Assembly: GCA_003222895.1 (NCBI GenBank)
Contig: QHXI01000078.1
Coordinates: 1-64,000 of the forward strand
Reading direction: 5' to 3'
Source: Acidobacteriota bacterium
Lineage (GTDB): Bacteria > Acidobacteriota > Blastocatellia > Pyrinomonadales > Pyrinomonadaceae
Length of the DNA stretch: 64,000 nt
The translations under genes were made by a program, and so were the position numbers. The notes under the pieces were generated by a model that did not search any database, had not been told where the DNA came from, and saw only the letters and a list, made by a program, of their open reading frames with translations. Position 1 is the stretch's first letter, and every line of letters starts with the position of its first letter. Positions 35,438 through 44,284 of the stretch are shown here, piece by piece.

Positions 35438-35497
35438 AGATTAGAGGCTAGAGGTTAGTGCGTTTTCTAACCTCCAATCTCTGACATCTAACATCTG
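35429..35497. repeat. TTAGAGA 7-mer array with inverted partner at the tadA stop
   Basis: AGAGGTTAGAGATTAGAGGCTAGAGGTTAG followed by TCTAACCTCCAATCTCTGACATCTAACATCT: two runs of 7-mers in opposite orientation with a ~7-nt centre, forming a long imperfect hairpin. It could also terminate tadA transcription (TGTTTTTATT follows). Confidence 0.75.
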
Positions 35498-35507
35498 TTT
35501 TTATTGC

Positions 35508-35597
<90 letters not shown>

Positions 35598-35600
35598 TGT

Positions 35601-35704
35601 CATTGCCGATTGCCAATTGATGATTGCCGATTGGCTCGTTATAAGAAACGCGCTCGCGTCTGAACTGATCAATCGGCAATTGGCAATCGAAAATCGGCAA
35701 TCTC
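35601..35704. repeat. TTGCCGA/TTGGCAA 7-mer repeats with inverted partner between tRNAs
   Basis: ATTGCCGATTGCCAATTGATGATTGCCGATTGG faces CAATCGGCAATTGGCAATCGAAAATCGGCAATC about 35 bp later. Related single runs are at 36537-36570 and 36720-36755, flanking the SRP RNA. The pairing halves lie between the two tRNA-Ser genes. Confidence 0.75.
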
Positions 35705-35707
35705 TTG

Positions 35708-35794
35708 GGAGAGGTGCAAGAGTGGTTGAATTGGCAGCACTGGAAATGCTGTGAACGGGGAACCGTTCCGTGGGTTCGAATCCCACCCTCTCCG
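35708..35794 (+). tRNA. tRNA-Ser (anticodon GGA)
   Basis: Acceptor GGAGAGG/CCTCTCC with encoded CCA. The anticodon is GGA in ACTGGAAAT, reading UCC/UCU. The long variable arm is GAACGGGGAACCGTTCC. Acceptor and T arms are identical to the preceding tRNA-Ser, which suggests a duplicated pair. Confidence 0.93.
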
Positions 35795-35907
35795 CCATTA
35801 AATGCAGAAGTCAGAGATCAGAGGTTAGTCACGGGCGGTCTGCCATTTCGACGTCCTACTTATTTCAAGTTCTCCATTTAAGAAAAACTCAAAAGGATCG
35901 CAGATAA

Positions 35908-36444
35908 ATGAAATCAACCGTGACGTTAAGAACCCTTTCCTTTGCTTTGCTGGTGACAGTTTGTGTTGCGTTCGTTGGCGTGACAACTTCAGCTCAAAGA
36001 CGCCGCCGTCCGCCCGCAAAACCTGCGAAGCATCTTACTATTTGTGGCAACCCTAATGTCTCGTGCGTGACGTCGCTTACCTTCGAGCCCTATGCTCTGC
36101 CCTTTCAGATGCCGCCGAGTTCGGTGATCTACGACACTGAATTTTTCTACGCTGTGATCCTCAAGACGGTTTCTACAGCCAATAATAACTGCGACAATTA
36201 CATTCCTGAGCCGGAGAGACTCGTAGCCCAGACGTTGTTTCCCAATCAAAAGGTTTTCGCGTCGCGCTGCGCTGCGCCCGGCGAAGTGTCGTATTCAGAC
36301 ACAAACCCCAATACGAATTTCCTGGCGGTGTATGCCGGAGCAACGCTGGCCGACGCGAATCGAATGCTCGCGACTGTGCTGGCAACGAGAAAATTTTCCG
36401 GCGCAAACATCCGCCGCATGCGGGCGACGATTAACGGAACGTAA
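35908..36444 (+). CDS. Secreted protein of unknown function
   Basis: A 178-residue protein with a clear signal peptide (TLRTLSFALLVTVCVAFVGVTTSAQ), then a basic stretch (RRRRPPAKPAK) and a domain with four Cys (LTICGNPNVSCVTS; NNNCDNYI; ASRCAAPGE) that could form two disulphides. The end (ANRMLATVLATRKFSGANIRRMRATING) is helical. Not recognised. An upstream AAAAGGATCGCAGATAA contains a modest ribosome site. Confidence 0.7.
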   Translation: MKSTVTLRTLSFALLVTVCVAFVGVTTSAQRRRRPPAKPAKHLTICGNPNVSCVTSLTFEPYALPFQMPPSSVIYDTEFFYAVILKTVSTANNNCDNYIPEPERLVAQTLFPNQKVFASRCAAPGEVSYSDTNPNTNFLAVYAGATLADANRMLATVLATRKFSGANIRRMRATINGT

Positions 36445-36577
36445 AAAACGAGTTTGGTCCTTTGTATTTTCTTTCCGTGTTCATCAAGGCGCGTCGCATT
36501 CACTTCAACACCAAAGCACGAAGTAAAAAGCACGCTTCCAATCGACAATTGGCAATAGGGAATCTACAATGACTTAT

Positions 36578-36682
36578 CAGACTTCGGGCTCCGCACAACG
36601 TAGGTTCGGTGAACCCCGCCAGGCCGGGAACGGAGCAACGGTAGCCAGTGCCGCGTGTGTTGCGGGTAAGTCCGGAGTCTGA
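36578..36682 (+). ncRNA. ffs: Small signal recognition particle RNA (4.5S)
   Basis: A ~105-nt hairpin: outer arms CAGACTTCGGGCTCCGCACAAC and GTTGCGGGTAAGTCCGGAGTCTG. The apical domain is GTGAACCCCGCCAGGCCGGGAACGGAGCAACGG, matching the conserved SRP domain IV (CAGG..GGAA..AGCA). It lies just upstream of dnaX, the usual place for ffs in many bacteria. It is transcribed toward dnaX. Confidence 0.85.
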
Positions 36683-36760
36683 CTCTTCTTGATTTGCGAT
36701 TAACTCATGGACTGGCGCTTTCAAATTGAAAATCGGCAATCGCAAATCTAAAATGACAAC

Positions 36761-38521
36761 ATGTCCTACCAGGTAATCGCGCGCAAGTGGCGCCCACAAA
36801 AATTCGAGGACGTAACCGGCCAGGAAATTCTGACGCGGACGCTGCAGAACTCGATCGCGCACGATCGTTTGCATCACGCGTATCTCTTTTCCGGCGCGCG
36901 CGGAGTTGGCAAGACGACGACGGCGCGGCTGGTTGCACGCGCGCTGAACTGTCATAAGTTCGATAAGCCCACGGCGACGCCCTGCGCGCCGATCGACGAT
37001 AAAGCCTGCGCTTCATGTCGCGAGATCGCCGAAGGACGATCGATGGACGTGCTTGAGATTGACGCCGCGTCGCACACTCAGGTTGAGAATGTGCGCGAAG
37101 TAATCATCGCCGGTATCAACATCAAACCTGCGCGCGATCGCTACAAGGTGTTCATCATCGACGAAGTTCACATGTTGTCGGGTCACTCGTTCAATGCACT
37201 GCTAAAGACGATCGAGGAGCCGCCCAGCGACGTCGTCTTTATTATGGCCACGACCGACGAGCACAAAGTTCCTGAGACGATCACTTCGCGTTGCCAGCTT
37301 TTTGAATTTCGCACGATCGCGACCGCGAAGATTGCCGAGCGCCTGCAAGAGATTGCTAAAGCAGAAGAGATCTCGATTTCAAAAGAAGCAATTCGCGAAA
37401 TCGCGCGCGCCGGTGACGGCTCGATGCGCGACGCGCAGTCGGCCTTCGATCAAGTCATCAGCTACGCCGGCGAGAAGATTGAAACGGAAGACGTCGAAAA
37501 GGCGCTGGGGATCGCCGGCGCAGACGTTCTGGCGCGAGTCATCAACGGCATCGCCGAAAACAAACCGGCCGACGCCCTGGCGATCGTCGACGATCTGGTG
37601 ATGCGCGGCCACAACCTGCGTAACTTCTGTCGCGACGTGTTGGGCCATCTGCGCGATTTGCTGGTGGTGAAAGTTTCCGGGGATGCGAAGCTGCTCGATT
37701 CATCGTCGGCGCAAACTGATGAGTTGAAGAAACAAGCATCGCTGTTTTCCGAATCGGATTTAGTTCGCTTCTTCCATTCACTGGCGGAAACCGAAGCGAG
37801 CTTGAAAGACGCTGCCAACCCGCGTTACCAGGTCGAGGTTGGCCTGGTGAAATTGATGGAGATGCGGCGGCTTGCTTCGTTGAGCGATCTCGTCGCGCGC
37901 CTTGCTGAATTGGAGAGCGCCTTACGCACCGGCCGGCCACCTGCCGAGCGAAGCAGTCCGGAATCAACTCCGGCCCCAGGTTCGAGCACCTCAGGTTCGC
38001 GCCCGGCAACACGCGGCAGTTCGCGGAGCGCAAACGCTGGTGAACTCATAAACGTGAGCAGCAGTGAACCGGTTGAAGAAGCGACTGGAGTCGTTCAGTC
38101 ATCCGCACCAGCCGTCGCCGCATCAACTTCGGCCAGTGGCTCGCTCGTGGATCAAATCAAAGCTGAACTCGAGAAGCGCAAGAAAAAACTTCTTATCGTG
38201 GCGGTTGACGCTGCGTCACGCATGGAACTCGAAGGCGATGAGCTGCTGATTGAATTCGCATCTGGTACGAAGCATTCGCGCGATACGCTGGCGAAGCCTG
38301 ATAACGCAAAGATTCTGCGCGAAGCGTGCGCCGCAGTTTGCGGACGTGAAGTTGGGATTCGATTTACGATTCGCGACGGCGAGGATGACGCACCATCTGC
38401 ACCCGAAGAAGATCAGCGTCGTGCGAAACAACGGGCGCGCCAGACCGCGGCGCAAAATCCGTCCGTGCAACAGGTCCTGCGCGCTTTCGGCGGCGAGATC
38501 GTCGACGTCAAGACCAATTGA
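36761..38521 (+). CDS. dnaX: DNA polymerase III subunit tau/gamma
   Basis: Clamp-loader ATPase of the replicative polymerase. It has 586 residues. The N-terminal start is YQVIARKWRPQKFEDVTGQE. Walker A is GARGVGKTTTARL, the zinc module is CAPIDDKACASCREI plus CHKF upstream, and Walker B is VFIIDEVHMLS, with sensor 1 FIMATTDEHKVPETITSRCQ. Domain III runs to ~residue 370 and is followed by a Ser/Pro-rich linker and a C-terminal tau domain (IKAELEKRKKKLLIVAVDAASRMELEGDELLIEF). ybaB and recR, often found next, are absent; a convergent LysR gene ends 5 nt away. No obvious slippery A-run for a gamma frameshift was seen. Confidence 0.95.
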   Translation: MSYQVIARKWRPQKFEDVTGQEILTRTLQNSIAHDRLHHAYLFSGARGVGKTTTARLVARALNCHKFDKPTATPCAPIDDKACASCREIAEGRSMDVLEIDAASHTQVENVREVIIAGINIKPARDRYKVFIIDEVHMLSGHSFNALLKTIEEPPSDVVFIMATTDEHKVPETITSRCQLFEFRTIATAKIAERLQEIAKAEEISISKEAIREIARAGDGSMRDAQSAFDQVISYAGEKIETEDVEKALGIAGADVLARVINGIAENKPADALAIVDDLVMRGHNLRNFCRDVLGHLRDLLVVKVSGDAKLLDSSSAQTDELKKQASLFSESDLVRFFHSLAETEASLKDAANPRYQVEVGLVKLMEMRRLASLSDLVARLAELESALRTGRPPAERSSPESTPAPGSSTSGSRPATRGSSRSANAGELINVSSSEPVEEATGVVQSSAPAVAASTSASGSLVDQIKAELEKRKKKLLIVAVDAASRMELEGDELLIEFASGTKHSRDTLAKPDNAKILREACAAVCGREVGIRFTIRDGEDDAPSAPEEDQRRAKQRARQTAAQNPSVQQVLRAFGGEIVDVKTN

Positions 38522-38525
38522 GAAT

Positions 38526-39416
38526 TTATTCGGCCTCCTTGCCAGCCCCGCGCGCAACTCTCAAAAAAGCCCTGGCCGCGTGCGACAGCGTCGCGCCCCT
38601 TCGATAGATTAAGTGCAGTCGCCGCTCGAGCTTCATTTCTCGCACCACCAATCCCACCAGCTGCTTTCGTTCGATCTCGATCTGGGCCGCGAGCCGCGGC
38701 ACCAGCGCCACGCCGATGCCTTGCTCAACCAAGCGCTTGATCGATTCGATCGTTGGCATCTCCATCGAAATGTTCAGCGGCGTGCGATGCTTTTCGAAAG
38801 TGCGAATAACTTTCTCGCGGTAGGGCGAAGGAACGTTGTGAGCGATGAACGCTTCAGCGCCGAGTTCCCGTACGGACACGATCTTGTTCGCCGCGAGCGG
38901 ATGGTTCGGCGCCACGATCAAAGCTATTTCGTCGGCCACGAGCGACAGAGACTTAATCGCAGGATCGCTGGGCTTGAAAGTGACGATGCCGATCTCTACG
39001 CCGCGGCCAATGATTTCGCTCGGGATGCGGCTGGCCAGGGCGCGCCTCACTTCAATCTTGATGTGTGGATGGCGCGCGCGAAAGATCGGAATCAGCGGCA
39101 ACAACGACATGACTGTGTATTCGTTTGCGCCGAGTGAGAGCTTGCCGCGAGTCAAATCGCGCAGCTCGCGAATCGCGGAATGCGCGTGATGCCGAAGATT
39201 CAGCATCTGCTGCGAAAAGTCGAGTAAAACGCGGCCGGCCGCGGTTAAGGTTCCGTCTTTTGAAGAGCGATCGAACAGAGGCTCGCCCAGTTCCAACTCG
39301 AGGCGACGGATCGCCTGGCTCACCGCCGGCTGGGTGCGATGCAGACTCTCGGCAGCGCGCGAAAAACTCTTTTCCCGCGCCACCGCCAAAAACACTTCCA
39401 ACTGATTAATATCCAT
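38526..39416 (-). CDS. LysR-type transcriptional regulator divergent from leuA
   Basis: A 296-residue regulator. The N-terminal winged HTH is MDINQLEVFLAVAREKSFSRAAESLHRTQPAVSQAIRRLELELGEPLFDR, followed by the effector domain (KLSLGANEYTVMSLLPLIPIFRARHPHIKIEVR..., VPRLAAQIE). It shares a ~150-bp divergent promoter region with leuA, the standard layout for a LysR protein that controls its neighbour. Control of the leu operon is therefore the first hypothesis; the effector is unknown. Confidence 0.92.
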   Translation of the reverse strand: MDINQLEVFLAVAREKSFSRAAESLHRTQPAVSQAIRRLELELGEPLFDRSSKDGTLTAAGRVLLDFSQQMLNLRHHAHSAIRELRDLTRGKLSLGANEYTVMSLLPLIPIFRARHPHIKIEVRRALASRIPSEIIGRGVEIGIVTFKPSDPAIKSLSLVADEIALIVAPNHPLAANKIVSVRELGAEAFIAHNVPSPYREKVIRTFEKHRTPLNISMEMPTIESIKRLVEQGIGVALVPRLAAQIEIERKQLVGLVVREMKLERRLHLIYRRGATLSHAARAFLRVARGAGKEAE

Positions 39417-39475
39417 TCGCGGATTCGCCTCGAAAGTTATGACCTGTGACGGGCGCGCTTATAGTATCAGGCTCG

Positions 39476-39500
39476 GTTATCTTTTCATAGAAATTATAAC
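39476..39500. promoter_or_regulatory. Candidate LysR operator GTTAT-N15-ATAAC
   Basis: GTTATCTTTTCATAGAAATTATAAC is an AT-rich dyad in the lysR-leuA divergent region, directly upstream of the putative leuA -35 box. The location and symmetry suit a LysR activation site, though it is not the classic T-N11-A. Confidence 0.4.
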
Positions 39501-39501
39501 T

Positions 39502-39530
39502 TTGACTTTTGCGCCGCCAATTCTTAAGCT
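39502..39530 (+). promoter_or_regulatory. Candidate leuA promoter
   Basis: TTGACT (39502-39507), a 17-bp spacer, TAAGCT (39525-39530). The -10 is weak, as expected for an activated promoter. GGGAGG lies about 10 nt before the leuA ATG. Confidence 0.45.
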
Positions 39531-39564
39531 GTCCACTTTTCAGTGAGAGCCGGGAGGCCCATGA

Positions 39565-40740
39565 ATGAGCGCTGAACGAGTGAGAATCTTCGACACGACG
39601 TTGCGCGACGGCGAGCAGTCGCCCGGCTGCTCGATGAATCTCGACGAAAAGGTGCGGCTGGCGCGGAAGCTTCAGTCGCTCGGCGTCGACATCATCGAAG
39701 CGGGATTCCCGATCGCGTCGGATGGCGATTTCGCGGCGGTCAAAGCGGTCGCGGCCGAATGTCGCAACGTCACGGTCGCAGCGCTCTGCCGAACTTCCGA
39801 GCAAGACGTGCTGCGCGCGGCTGAAGCTTTGCGCGCCGCCGCGCACCCGCGCATTCACACGTTTGTGGCGACGTCTGACATTCATCTCGAATACAAACTG
39901 AAAAAGACGCGCGCTGAAGTCATCGGAATGACTCGAAAGGCAATCCGCCTGGCGCGTGATTTCGCTGAAGAGATTGAGTTCTCGGCCGAGGACGCAACCC
40001 GCAGCGATGTTGGTTACTTGTGCGAAGTGTTTGCGGCGGTGGTGGAAGAAGGCGCGACGATCCTGAACGTACCCGACACGGTTGGTTATACTCTCCCCAA
40101 TGAATTCTCTGAGTTGATCCAAACCGTCCGCAGACGCGTGGTTGGCGAGCGAGTCGATATTACGATCAGCGTTCACTGTCACAATGATCTCGGATTGGCT
40201 GTAGCGAACAGTCTCGCCGCGGTTGCGGCCGGCGCGCGACAAATCGAATGTACGATCAACGGGATTGGTGAACGCGCCGGCAATGCCTCGCTGGAAGAAG
40301 TCGTGATGGCGATGAATGTGCGCGCGGACAGCCTGCCGTTTGAAACTAGAATCGACACGCGACAGATTTATTCGACCAGTCAGTTGTTGTCGCGAGTCAT
40401 CGGCTTTGGCGTACAGCCGAACAAGGCGATCGTCGGCCGCAACGCGTTCGCGCACGAGGCCGGCATTCATCAACACGGAGTAATCAGCAATCCGCTGTGT
40501 TACGAAATCATGACACCTGAATCGGTAGGCGTGCCGGCAAACGAACTGGTACTTGGTAAGCACTCAGGCCGGCACGCTCTGGCGCTGCGGTACGAAGGAT
40601 TGGGATACGCGCTCGATGCGCGGGAACTCGAAGCTGCGTATCGATCATTTACTGAGTTGGCGGATCGGAAGAAGTGCATTTACGATCAGGATCTGATTTC
40701 GCTGATCGCTGCTGAGAGTACGTTCTCAGCCGCTGCGTAA
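39565..40740 (+). CDS. leuA: 2-isopropylmalate synthase, short form without regulatory domain
   Basis: Condenses acetyl-CoA with 2-ketoisovalerate, the committed step of leucine synthesis. It has 391 residues. The HMGL-like TIM barrel shows [43 protein letters not shown] (metal ligands HxH), [17 protein letters not shown], and the accessory part [13 protein letters not shown] and [10 protein letters not shown]. Bacterial LeuA usually continues ~120 residues with the leucine-binding allosteric domain; here the protein stops after [13 protein letters not shown]. It may be insensitive to leucine, or a homocitrate/citramalate-type relative, but the leuBCD genes that follow support LeuA. ATG 39565 is right; the ATG at 39561 is out of frame. 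Confidence 0.9.
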   Translation: MSAERVRIFDTTLRDGEQSPGCSMNLDEKVRLARKLQSLGVDIIEAGFPIASDGDFAAVKAVAAECRNVTVAALCRTSEQDVLRAAEALRAAAHPRIHTFVATSDIHLEYKLKKTRAEVIGMTRKAIRLARDFAEEIEFSAEDATRSDVGYLCEVFAAVVEEGATILNVPDTVGYTLPNEFSELIQTVRRRVVGERVDITISVHCHNDLGLAVANSLAAVAAGARQIECTINGIGERAGNASLEEVVMAMNVRADSLPFETRIDTRQIYSTSQLLSRVIGFGVQPNKAIVGRNAFAHEAGIHQHGVISNPLCYEIMTPESVGVPANELVLGKHSGRHALALRYEGLGYALDARELEAAYRSFTELADRKKCIYDQDLISLIAAESTFSAAA

Positions 40741-40765
40741 TTTTGAGTCTGTTATCAAAGGGATC

Positions 40766-41875
40766 ATGCAATTAAGAATTGTTGTGCTTCCGGGCGACGG
40801 AGTTGGACCGGAAGTAACTGAGCAGGCCGTGCGTGTCTTGCGTGAAGTCGCAGGCATTCACGGCCACAATTTTCATTTCGAAGAACACGTCGTGGGCGGC
40901 GGAGCGATCAATCTGAACGGGTTGCCTTTGCCGACGACGACGCTCGATGCTTGTCTTGCGGCCGATGCGGTTTTGCTGGGCGCGATCGGCTCGCCGGAAT
41001 TCGATCACCTGCCGGCGGATCGCCGGCCAGAAGCCGGATTGTTGATGCTGAGAAGAAAGCTCGGCGGGTTCGCAAATCTGCGGCCGATCATTTCTTATCC
41101 CGCGCTTATTGATGCGTCACCGTTGCGCAGCGAGATCGTCAAAGGCGCGAATATTCTGTTCGTGCGCGAGCTGCTCGGCGGGCTTTATTTTGGAGAGCCG
41201 CGCGGCATCCTGTCGAGCAACGGAAGTTCAGCGGCGTTCAATACGATGCGCTATTCGGTTAGCGAGATTGAACGGGTGGCGCGCGTAGCCTTTGAAGCGG
41301 CGATGAAGCGCAAGCGGAAAGTTACTTCGGTGGATAAAGCGAATGTGCTTGAGACTTCACAGCTTTGGCGACAGACGGTCACCCGCATCGCCGCTGATTA
41401 TCCGGAAGTCGAACTCGATCATCTCTACGTCGACGCCGCGGCGATGCACATCATCACCAACCCGCGACGATTCGATGTGATACTCACGGAAAATTTGTTT
41501 GGCGACATTCTTTCAGACGAAGCCGCGGTAATCGCGGGATCGTTGGGAATGCTCGCGTCGGGAACGATTGGCGGCGCGATCGATCTTTACGAGCCCGTGC
41601 ATGGTTCGGCGCCGGACATTGCGGGACGCGGGATTGCGAATCCTTTGGGCGCGATTGCGTCCGCCGCGATGATGCTTCGTTACACGGCGCGCCTGGCCGA
41701 CGAAGCCGACGATATTGAAGCCGCGATCGATAACGTGCTCGATGCTGGTTATCGCACTCGCGACATCGCGACTGGTGATAACCGTCGCGTAATTTCAACC
41801 TCCGAAATGGGCGGACTTGTTTGTGACACCGTTGCGCAGGTTGCCGATATCCGGCACGCTTATCATGCGGTGTGA
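40766..41875 (+). CDS. leuB: 3-isopropylmalate dehydrogenase
   Basis: Oxidative decarboxylation of 3-isopropylmalate with NAD+. It has 369 residues. Conserved parts are VLPGDGVGPEVTEQAV, LLGAIGSPEFD, FANLRPI, VRELLGGLYFGEPRG, SVDKANVLETSQLWR, the Mg-binding VILTENLFGDILSDEAA and HGSAPDIAGRGIANPLGAI. It follows leuA by 25 nt. A TTAGAGA array begins immediately after its stop. Confidence 0.96.
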   Translation: MQLRIVVLPGDGVGPEVTEQAVRVLREVAGIHGHNFHFEEHVVGGGAINLNGLPLPTTTLDACLAADAVLLGAIGSPEFDHLPADRRPEAGLLMLRRKLGGFANLRPIISYPALIDASPLRSEIVKGANILFVRELLGGLYFGEPRGILSSNGSSAAFNTMRYSVSEIERVARVAFEAAMKRKRKVTSVDKANVLETSQLWRQTVTRIAADYPEVELDHLYVDAAAMHIITNPRRFDVILTENLFGDILSDEAAVIAGSLGMLASGTIGGAIDLYEPVHGSAPDIAGRGIANPLGAIASAAMMLRYTARLADEADDIEAAIDNVLDAGYRTRDIATGDNRRVISTSEMGGLVCDTVAQVADIRHAYHAV

Positions 41876-41876
41876 A

Positions 41877-41980
41877 GTTAGAGACTAGAGACTAGAGACT
41901 AGAGATTAGAGATTAGAGATTAGAGATTAGAGACTAGAGATTAGAGATTAGAGATTAGAGACTAGAGACTAGAGATTAGA
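41877..41980. repeat. Tandem TTAGAGA/CTAGAGA 7-mer array between leuB and leuC
   Basis: About 14 consecutive 7-mers (TTAGAGA, CTAGAGA) over 104 bp, starting 2 nt after the leuB stop. It ends where an in-frame remnant of leuC ([14 protein letters not shown]) begins. No inverted partner is present, unlike most other arrays here, so one half may have been lost together with the leuC start. Confidence 0.9.
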
Positions 41981-42021
41981 CCGAAAACGAGCCGGCGCTG
42001 CTCTACATCGATCTGCATCTC

Positions 42022-43335
42022 GTGCACGAAGTGACTTCACCACAGGCGTTCGATGGTTTGCGCTCGGCCAGTCGCAAAGTGCGGCGTTCTGATCTCACCG
42101 TCGCCACGATCGATCATAACGTGCCAACGACTGATCGAAGCTTGCCGATAGCAGATGAAATCGCCGCGAAGCAAATTGAAGTACTGCGCTCAAACTGCGC
42201 CGAATTCGGCGTTCAGTTATTCGACATCGATTCGAAAGAGCAGGGAATAGTTCACGTAATCGGGCCGGAACTCGGACTCACTCAGCCCGGCATGACAATC
42301 GTTTGCGGCGACAGTCACACCAGCACGCACGGCGCGTTTGGCGCGCTCGCTTTCGGAATCGGCACCAGCGAAGTCGAACACGTCCTGGCGACACAATGCC
42401 TGCCGCAAAACAAACCGCGAACGATGCTCGTCAATATAAGCGGCAAGTTGGCGGAAGGCGTGACGGCAAAGGATCTCGCGCTGGGAATCATCGGGCAGAT
42501 CGGAACAGATGGCGCAACCGGTCACGTCATCGAGTATGCCGGTGAAGCGGTCCGCGCGCTTTCGATGGAAGGCCGCATGACGCTCTGCAACATGAGCATC
42601 GAGGCGGGCGCGCGCGCCGGAATGATTGCGCCTGATGAAACGACTTTCGACTATCTAAAAGGAAAACGTTTCGCTCCGCGCGATGAAAAATGGGACGCTG
42701 CCGTTGATTATTGGCGAACGTTGCCTTCGGATACTGACGCTTCGTTCGATCGAGTCGTCGAGATCGATGCTGCTACGATCGCGCCATGCGTCACATGGGG
42801 AACAAATCCGGGAATGGTCACATCGATCGAAGGCCTCGTTCCCGATCCTTCTGATGCGAACAATGATAACGAACGACGGTCAATTGAACGCGCGCTTGAA
42901 TACATGGCTTTGGAGCCGCACAAAAAGATTTCCGAGATTCCGATCGATCGGGTCTTTATCGGATCTTGTACTAACTCGCGGATCGAAGATTTGCGCGCGG
43001 CCGCGCGAGTGGTCAACGGACATCGGGTAAAAGAATCCGTGCGCGGCATGGTCGTTCCCGGATCTCAAAACATAAAGCACGCGGCAGAAGCAGAAGGCTT
43101 GGATCGAATATTCATCGACGCAGGTTTCGAGTGGCGTGAATCAGGGTGCTCGATGTGTCTGGGGATGAATCCGGATATTTTGCAGCCCGGCGAGCGTTGT
43201 GCTTCGACCAGCAATCGCAACTTCGAAGGAAGACAAGGCCGCGGCGGTCGCACGCATCTGGTCAGTCCAGCGATGGCGGCTGCGGCGGCAATCGCCGGGC
43301 ACTTTGTTGATGTGAGGCAGTGGGAATATAGATAA
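42022..43335 (+). CDS. leuC: 3-isopropylmalate dehydratase large subunit, N-terminus missing
   Basis: Aconitase-family enzyme that isomerises 2- to 3-isopropylmalate with LeuD. It has the 4Fe-4S cysteines in GSCTNSR and [10 protein letters not shown], plus [27 protein letters not shown]. The listed GTG 42022 starts at [13 protein letters not shown]. Upstream the same frame is still coding for [14 protein letters not shown], typical LeuC sequence, back to a stop in the 7-mer array at about 41979. The normal first ~17 residues (M-x-x-T-L-F-x-K-x-W-D-x-H-x-V type) and their start codon are absent. The gene therefore lacks its proper 5' end. It may be translated from GTG 42022 or be inactive. Confidence 0.88.
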   Translation: MHEVTSPQAFDGLRSASRKVRRSDLTVATIDHNVPTTDRSLPIADEIAAKQIEVLRSNCAEFGVQLFDIDSKEQGIVHVIGPELGLTQPGMTIVCGDSHTSTHGAFGALAFGIGTSEVEHVLATQCLPQNKPRTMLVNISGKLAEGVTAKDLALGIIGQIGTDGATGHVIEYAGEAVRALSMEGRMTLCNMSIEAGARAGMIAPDETTFDYLKGKRFAPRDEKWDAAVDYWRTLPSDTDASFDRVVEIDAATIAPCVTWGTNPGMVTSIEGLVPDPSDANNDNERRSIERALEYMALEPHKKISEIPIDRVFIGSCTNSRIEDLRAAARVVNGHRVKESVRGMVVPGSQNIKHAAEAEGLDRIFIDAGFEWRESGCSMCLGMNPDILQPGERCASTSNRNFEGRQGRGGRTHLVSPAMAAAAAIAGHFVDVRQWEYR

Positions 43336-43417
43336 GTTTCAAGTTTGAAGTTTCAGGTTTCAAGTTAATAGAACGGACCTGAAACCTGAAACTTGAAACC
43401 TTAAACCTGAAACTTGA
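43336..43417. repeat. TTTCAAG/TTTCAGG 7-mer array with inverted partner between leuC and leuD
   Basis: GTTTCAAGTTTGAAGTTTCAGGTTTCAAGTT faces ACCTGAAACCTGAAACTTGAAACCTTAAACCTGAAACTTGAG with a ~10-nt centre. It is the same family as 25650-25782. The last unit, AACTTGAG, is right before the leuD ATG and may occlude or replace its ribosome site. Confidence 0.85.
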
Positions 43418-43418
43418 G

Positions 43419-44024
43419 ATGAACCCTTTTCGAATTCATACCGGTCTGGTAGCCGTTCTTGATCGACCCAACGTCGATACGGATCAGATTATTCCGAAGC
43501 AATTCCTGAAGCGCGTCGAGCGCACGGGCTTCGGTCAATTTCTCTTCTACGATTGGCGCTTCACGTCGGACGGCGAGACTGATCCTTCGTTCCCACTAAA
43601 CGATCCGCGCTATCGCGGAGCCTCGATTCTGATTGCTGGAAAGAATTTTGGCTGTGGCTCGTCACGCGAACATGCGCCTTGGGCTCTGGCTGATTTCGGT
43701 TTTCGCGCGATCGTCGCGCCTTCTTTTGCCGACATCTTTGCGAACAATTGCATGAAGAACGGTTTGTTGCCGCTCGCGCTCACTGAGGCCGAAGTTGGCG
43801 AACTAATCCGTCGATCAAGCGAAGTCGAGAGTTATCAACTAACAGTCGATCTTGAAAAACAGTCGGTGACCGACGCTGCTGGTTTCTCGGCCCCGTTTCG
43901 AATTGGAGACTTTCAACGCTATTGCTTGCTGGAAGGTTTGGACGACATTGGTCTAACTTTGAGCCACGAACCTGAAATAACCGCCTACGAAAACCAACGG
44001 TCGGCTTGGATCACCTCAGCGTGA
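43419..44024 (+). CDS. leuD: 3-isopropylmalate dehydratase small subunit
   Basis: Swivelling-domain partner of LeuC, 201 residues. It shows the family's [25 protein letters not shown], the substrate loop [17 protein letters not shown] and [27 protein letters not shown]. It completes the leuABCD cluster. No strong ribosome site is visible, because a 7-mer repeat ends at the ATG. Confidence 0.96.
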   Translation: MNPFRIHTGLVAVLDRPNVDTDQIIPKQFLKRVERTGFGQFLFYDWRFTSDGETDPSFPLNDPRYRGASILIAGKNFGCGSSREHAPWALADFGFRAIVAPSFADIFANNCMKNGLLPLALTEAEVGELIRRSSEVESYQLTVDLEKQSVTDAAGFSAPFRIGDFQRYCLLEGLDDIGLTLSHEPEITAYENQRSAWITSA

Positions 44025-44068
44025 ACTTGATCGCACTGCTCGTCGTATGTTTCTGCTGAGGTAGAACG

Positions 44069-44278
44069 ATGCGGAATCCGTTAATTGCTGGAACCCTCAG
44101 TTTGTTAATTCCCGGACTCGGCCAGATCTATAACGGCCGAATTCTTTTCGGAATCATTTGGATGCTTGTGTTCGGCGTTTCCTGGATTGGATCGGTAGGT
44201 TTGTTCGGTCTAATTATTCACGCCATTTCCGCCTGGTGTGCGTACTCGTACGCGAAGGACCATCCGGTGCGAGTCTAG
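44069..44278 (+). CDS. Small TM2-like membrane protein
   Basis: A 69-residue protein: NPLIAGTLSLLIPGLGQIYNGRILFGIIWMLVFGVSWIGSVGLFGLIIHAISAWCAYSYAKDH. Two membrane helices carry a central PGLGQIYNGR motif as in TM2-domain and DUF5683-like small proteins. Function unknown. It is preceded by GAGGTAGAACG, a good ribosome site. Confidence 0.7.
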   Translation: MRNPLIAGTLSLLIPGLGQIYNGRILFGIIWMLVFGVSWIGSVGLFGLIIHAISAWCAYSYAKDHPVRV

Positions 44279-44284
44279 ATATTC

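Noticed and set aside
36761-38521. Programmed frameshift for a dnaX gamma product
   Set aside because: No long slippery A run with a following stem was found by eye in the linker region.
39417-39564. T-box or leucine attenuator before leuA
   Set aside because: There is no leucine-rich leader peptide, no T-box sequence and no terminator/antiterminator pair; the gap is too short.
39406-40563. 385-aa minus-strand ORF opposite leuA
   Set aside because: It is the shadow of leuA, with no family motif and a composition that mirrors the leuA codons.
41877-41980. CRISPR-like array
   Set aside because: The repeats are 7 bp and contiguous, with no spacers of uniform length and no cas genes nearby.
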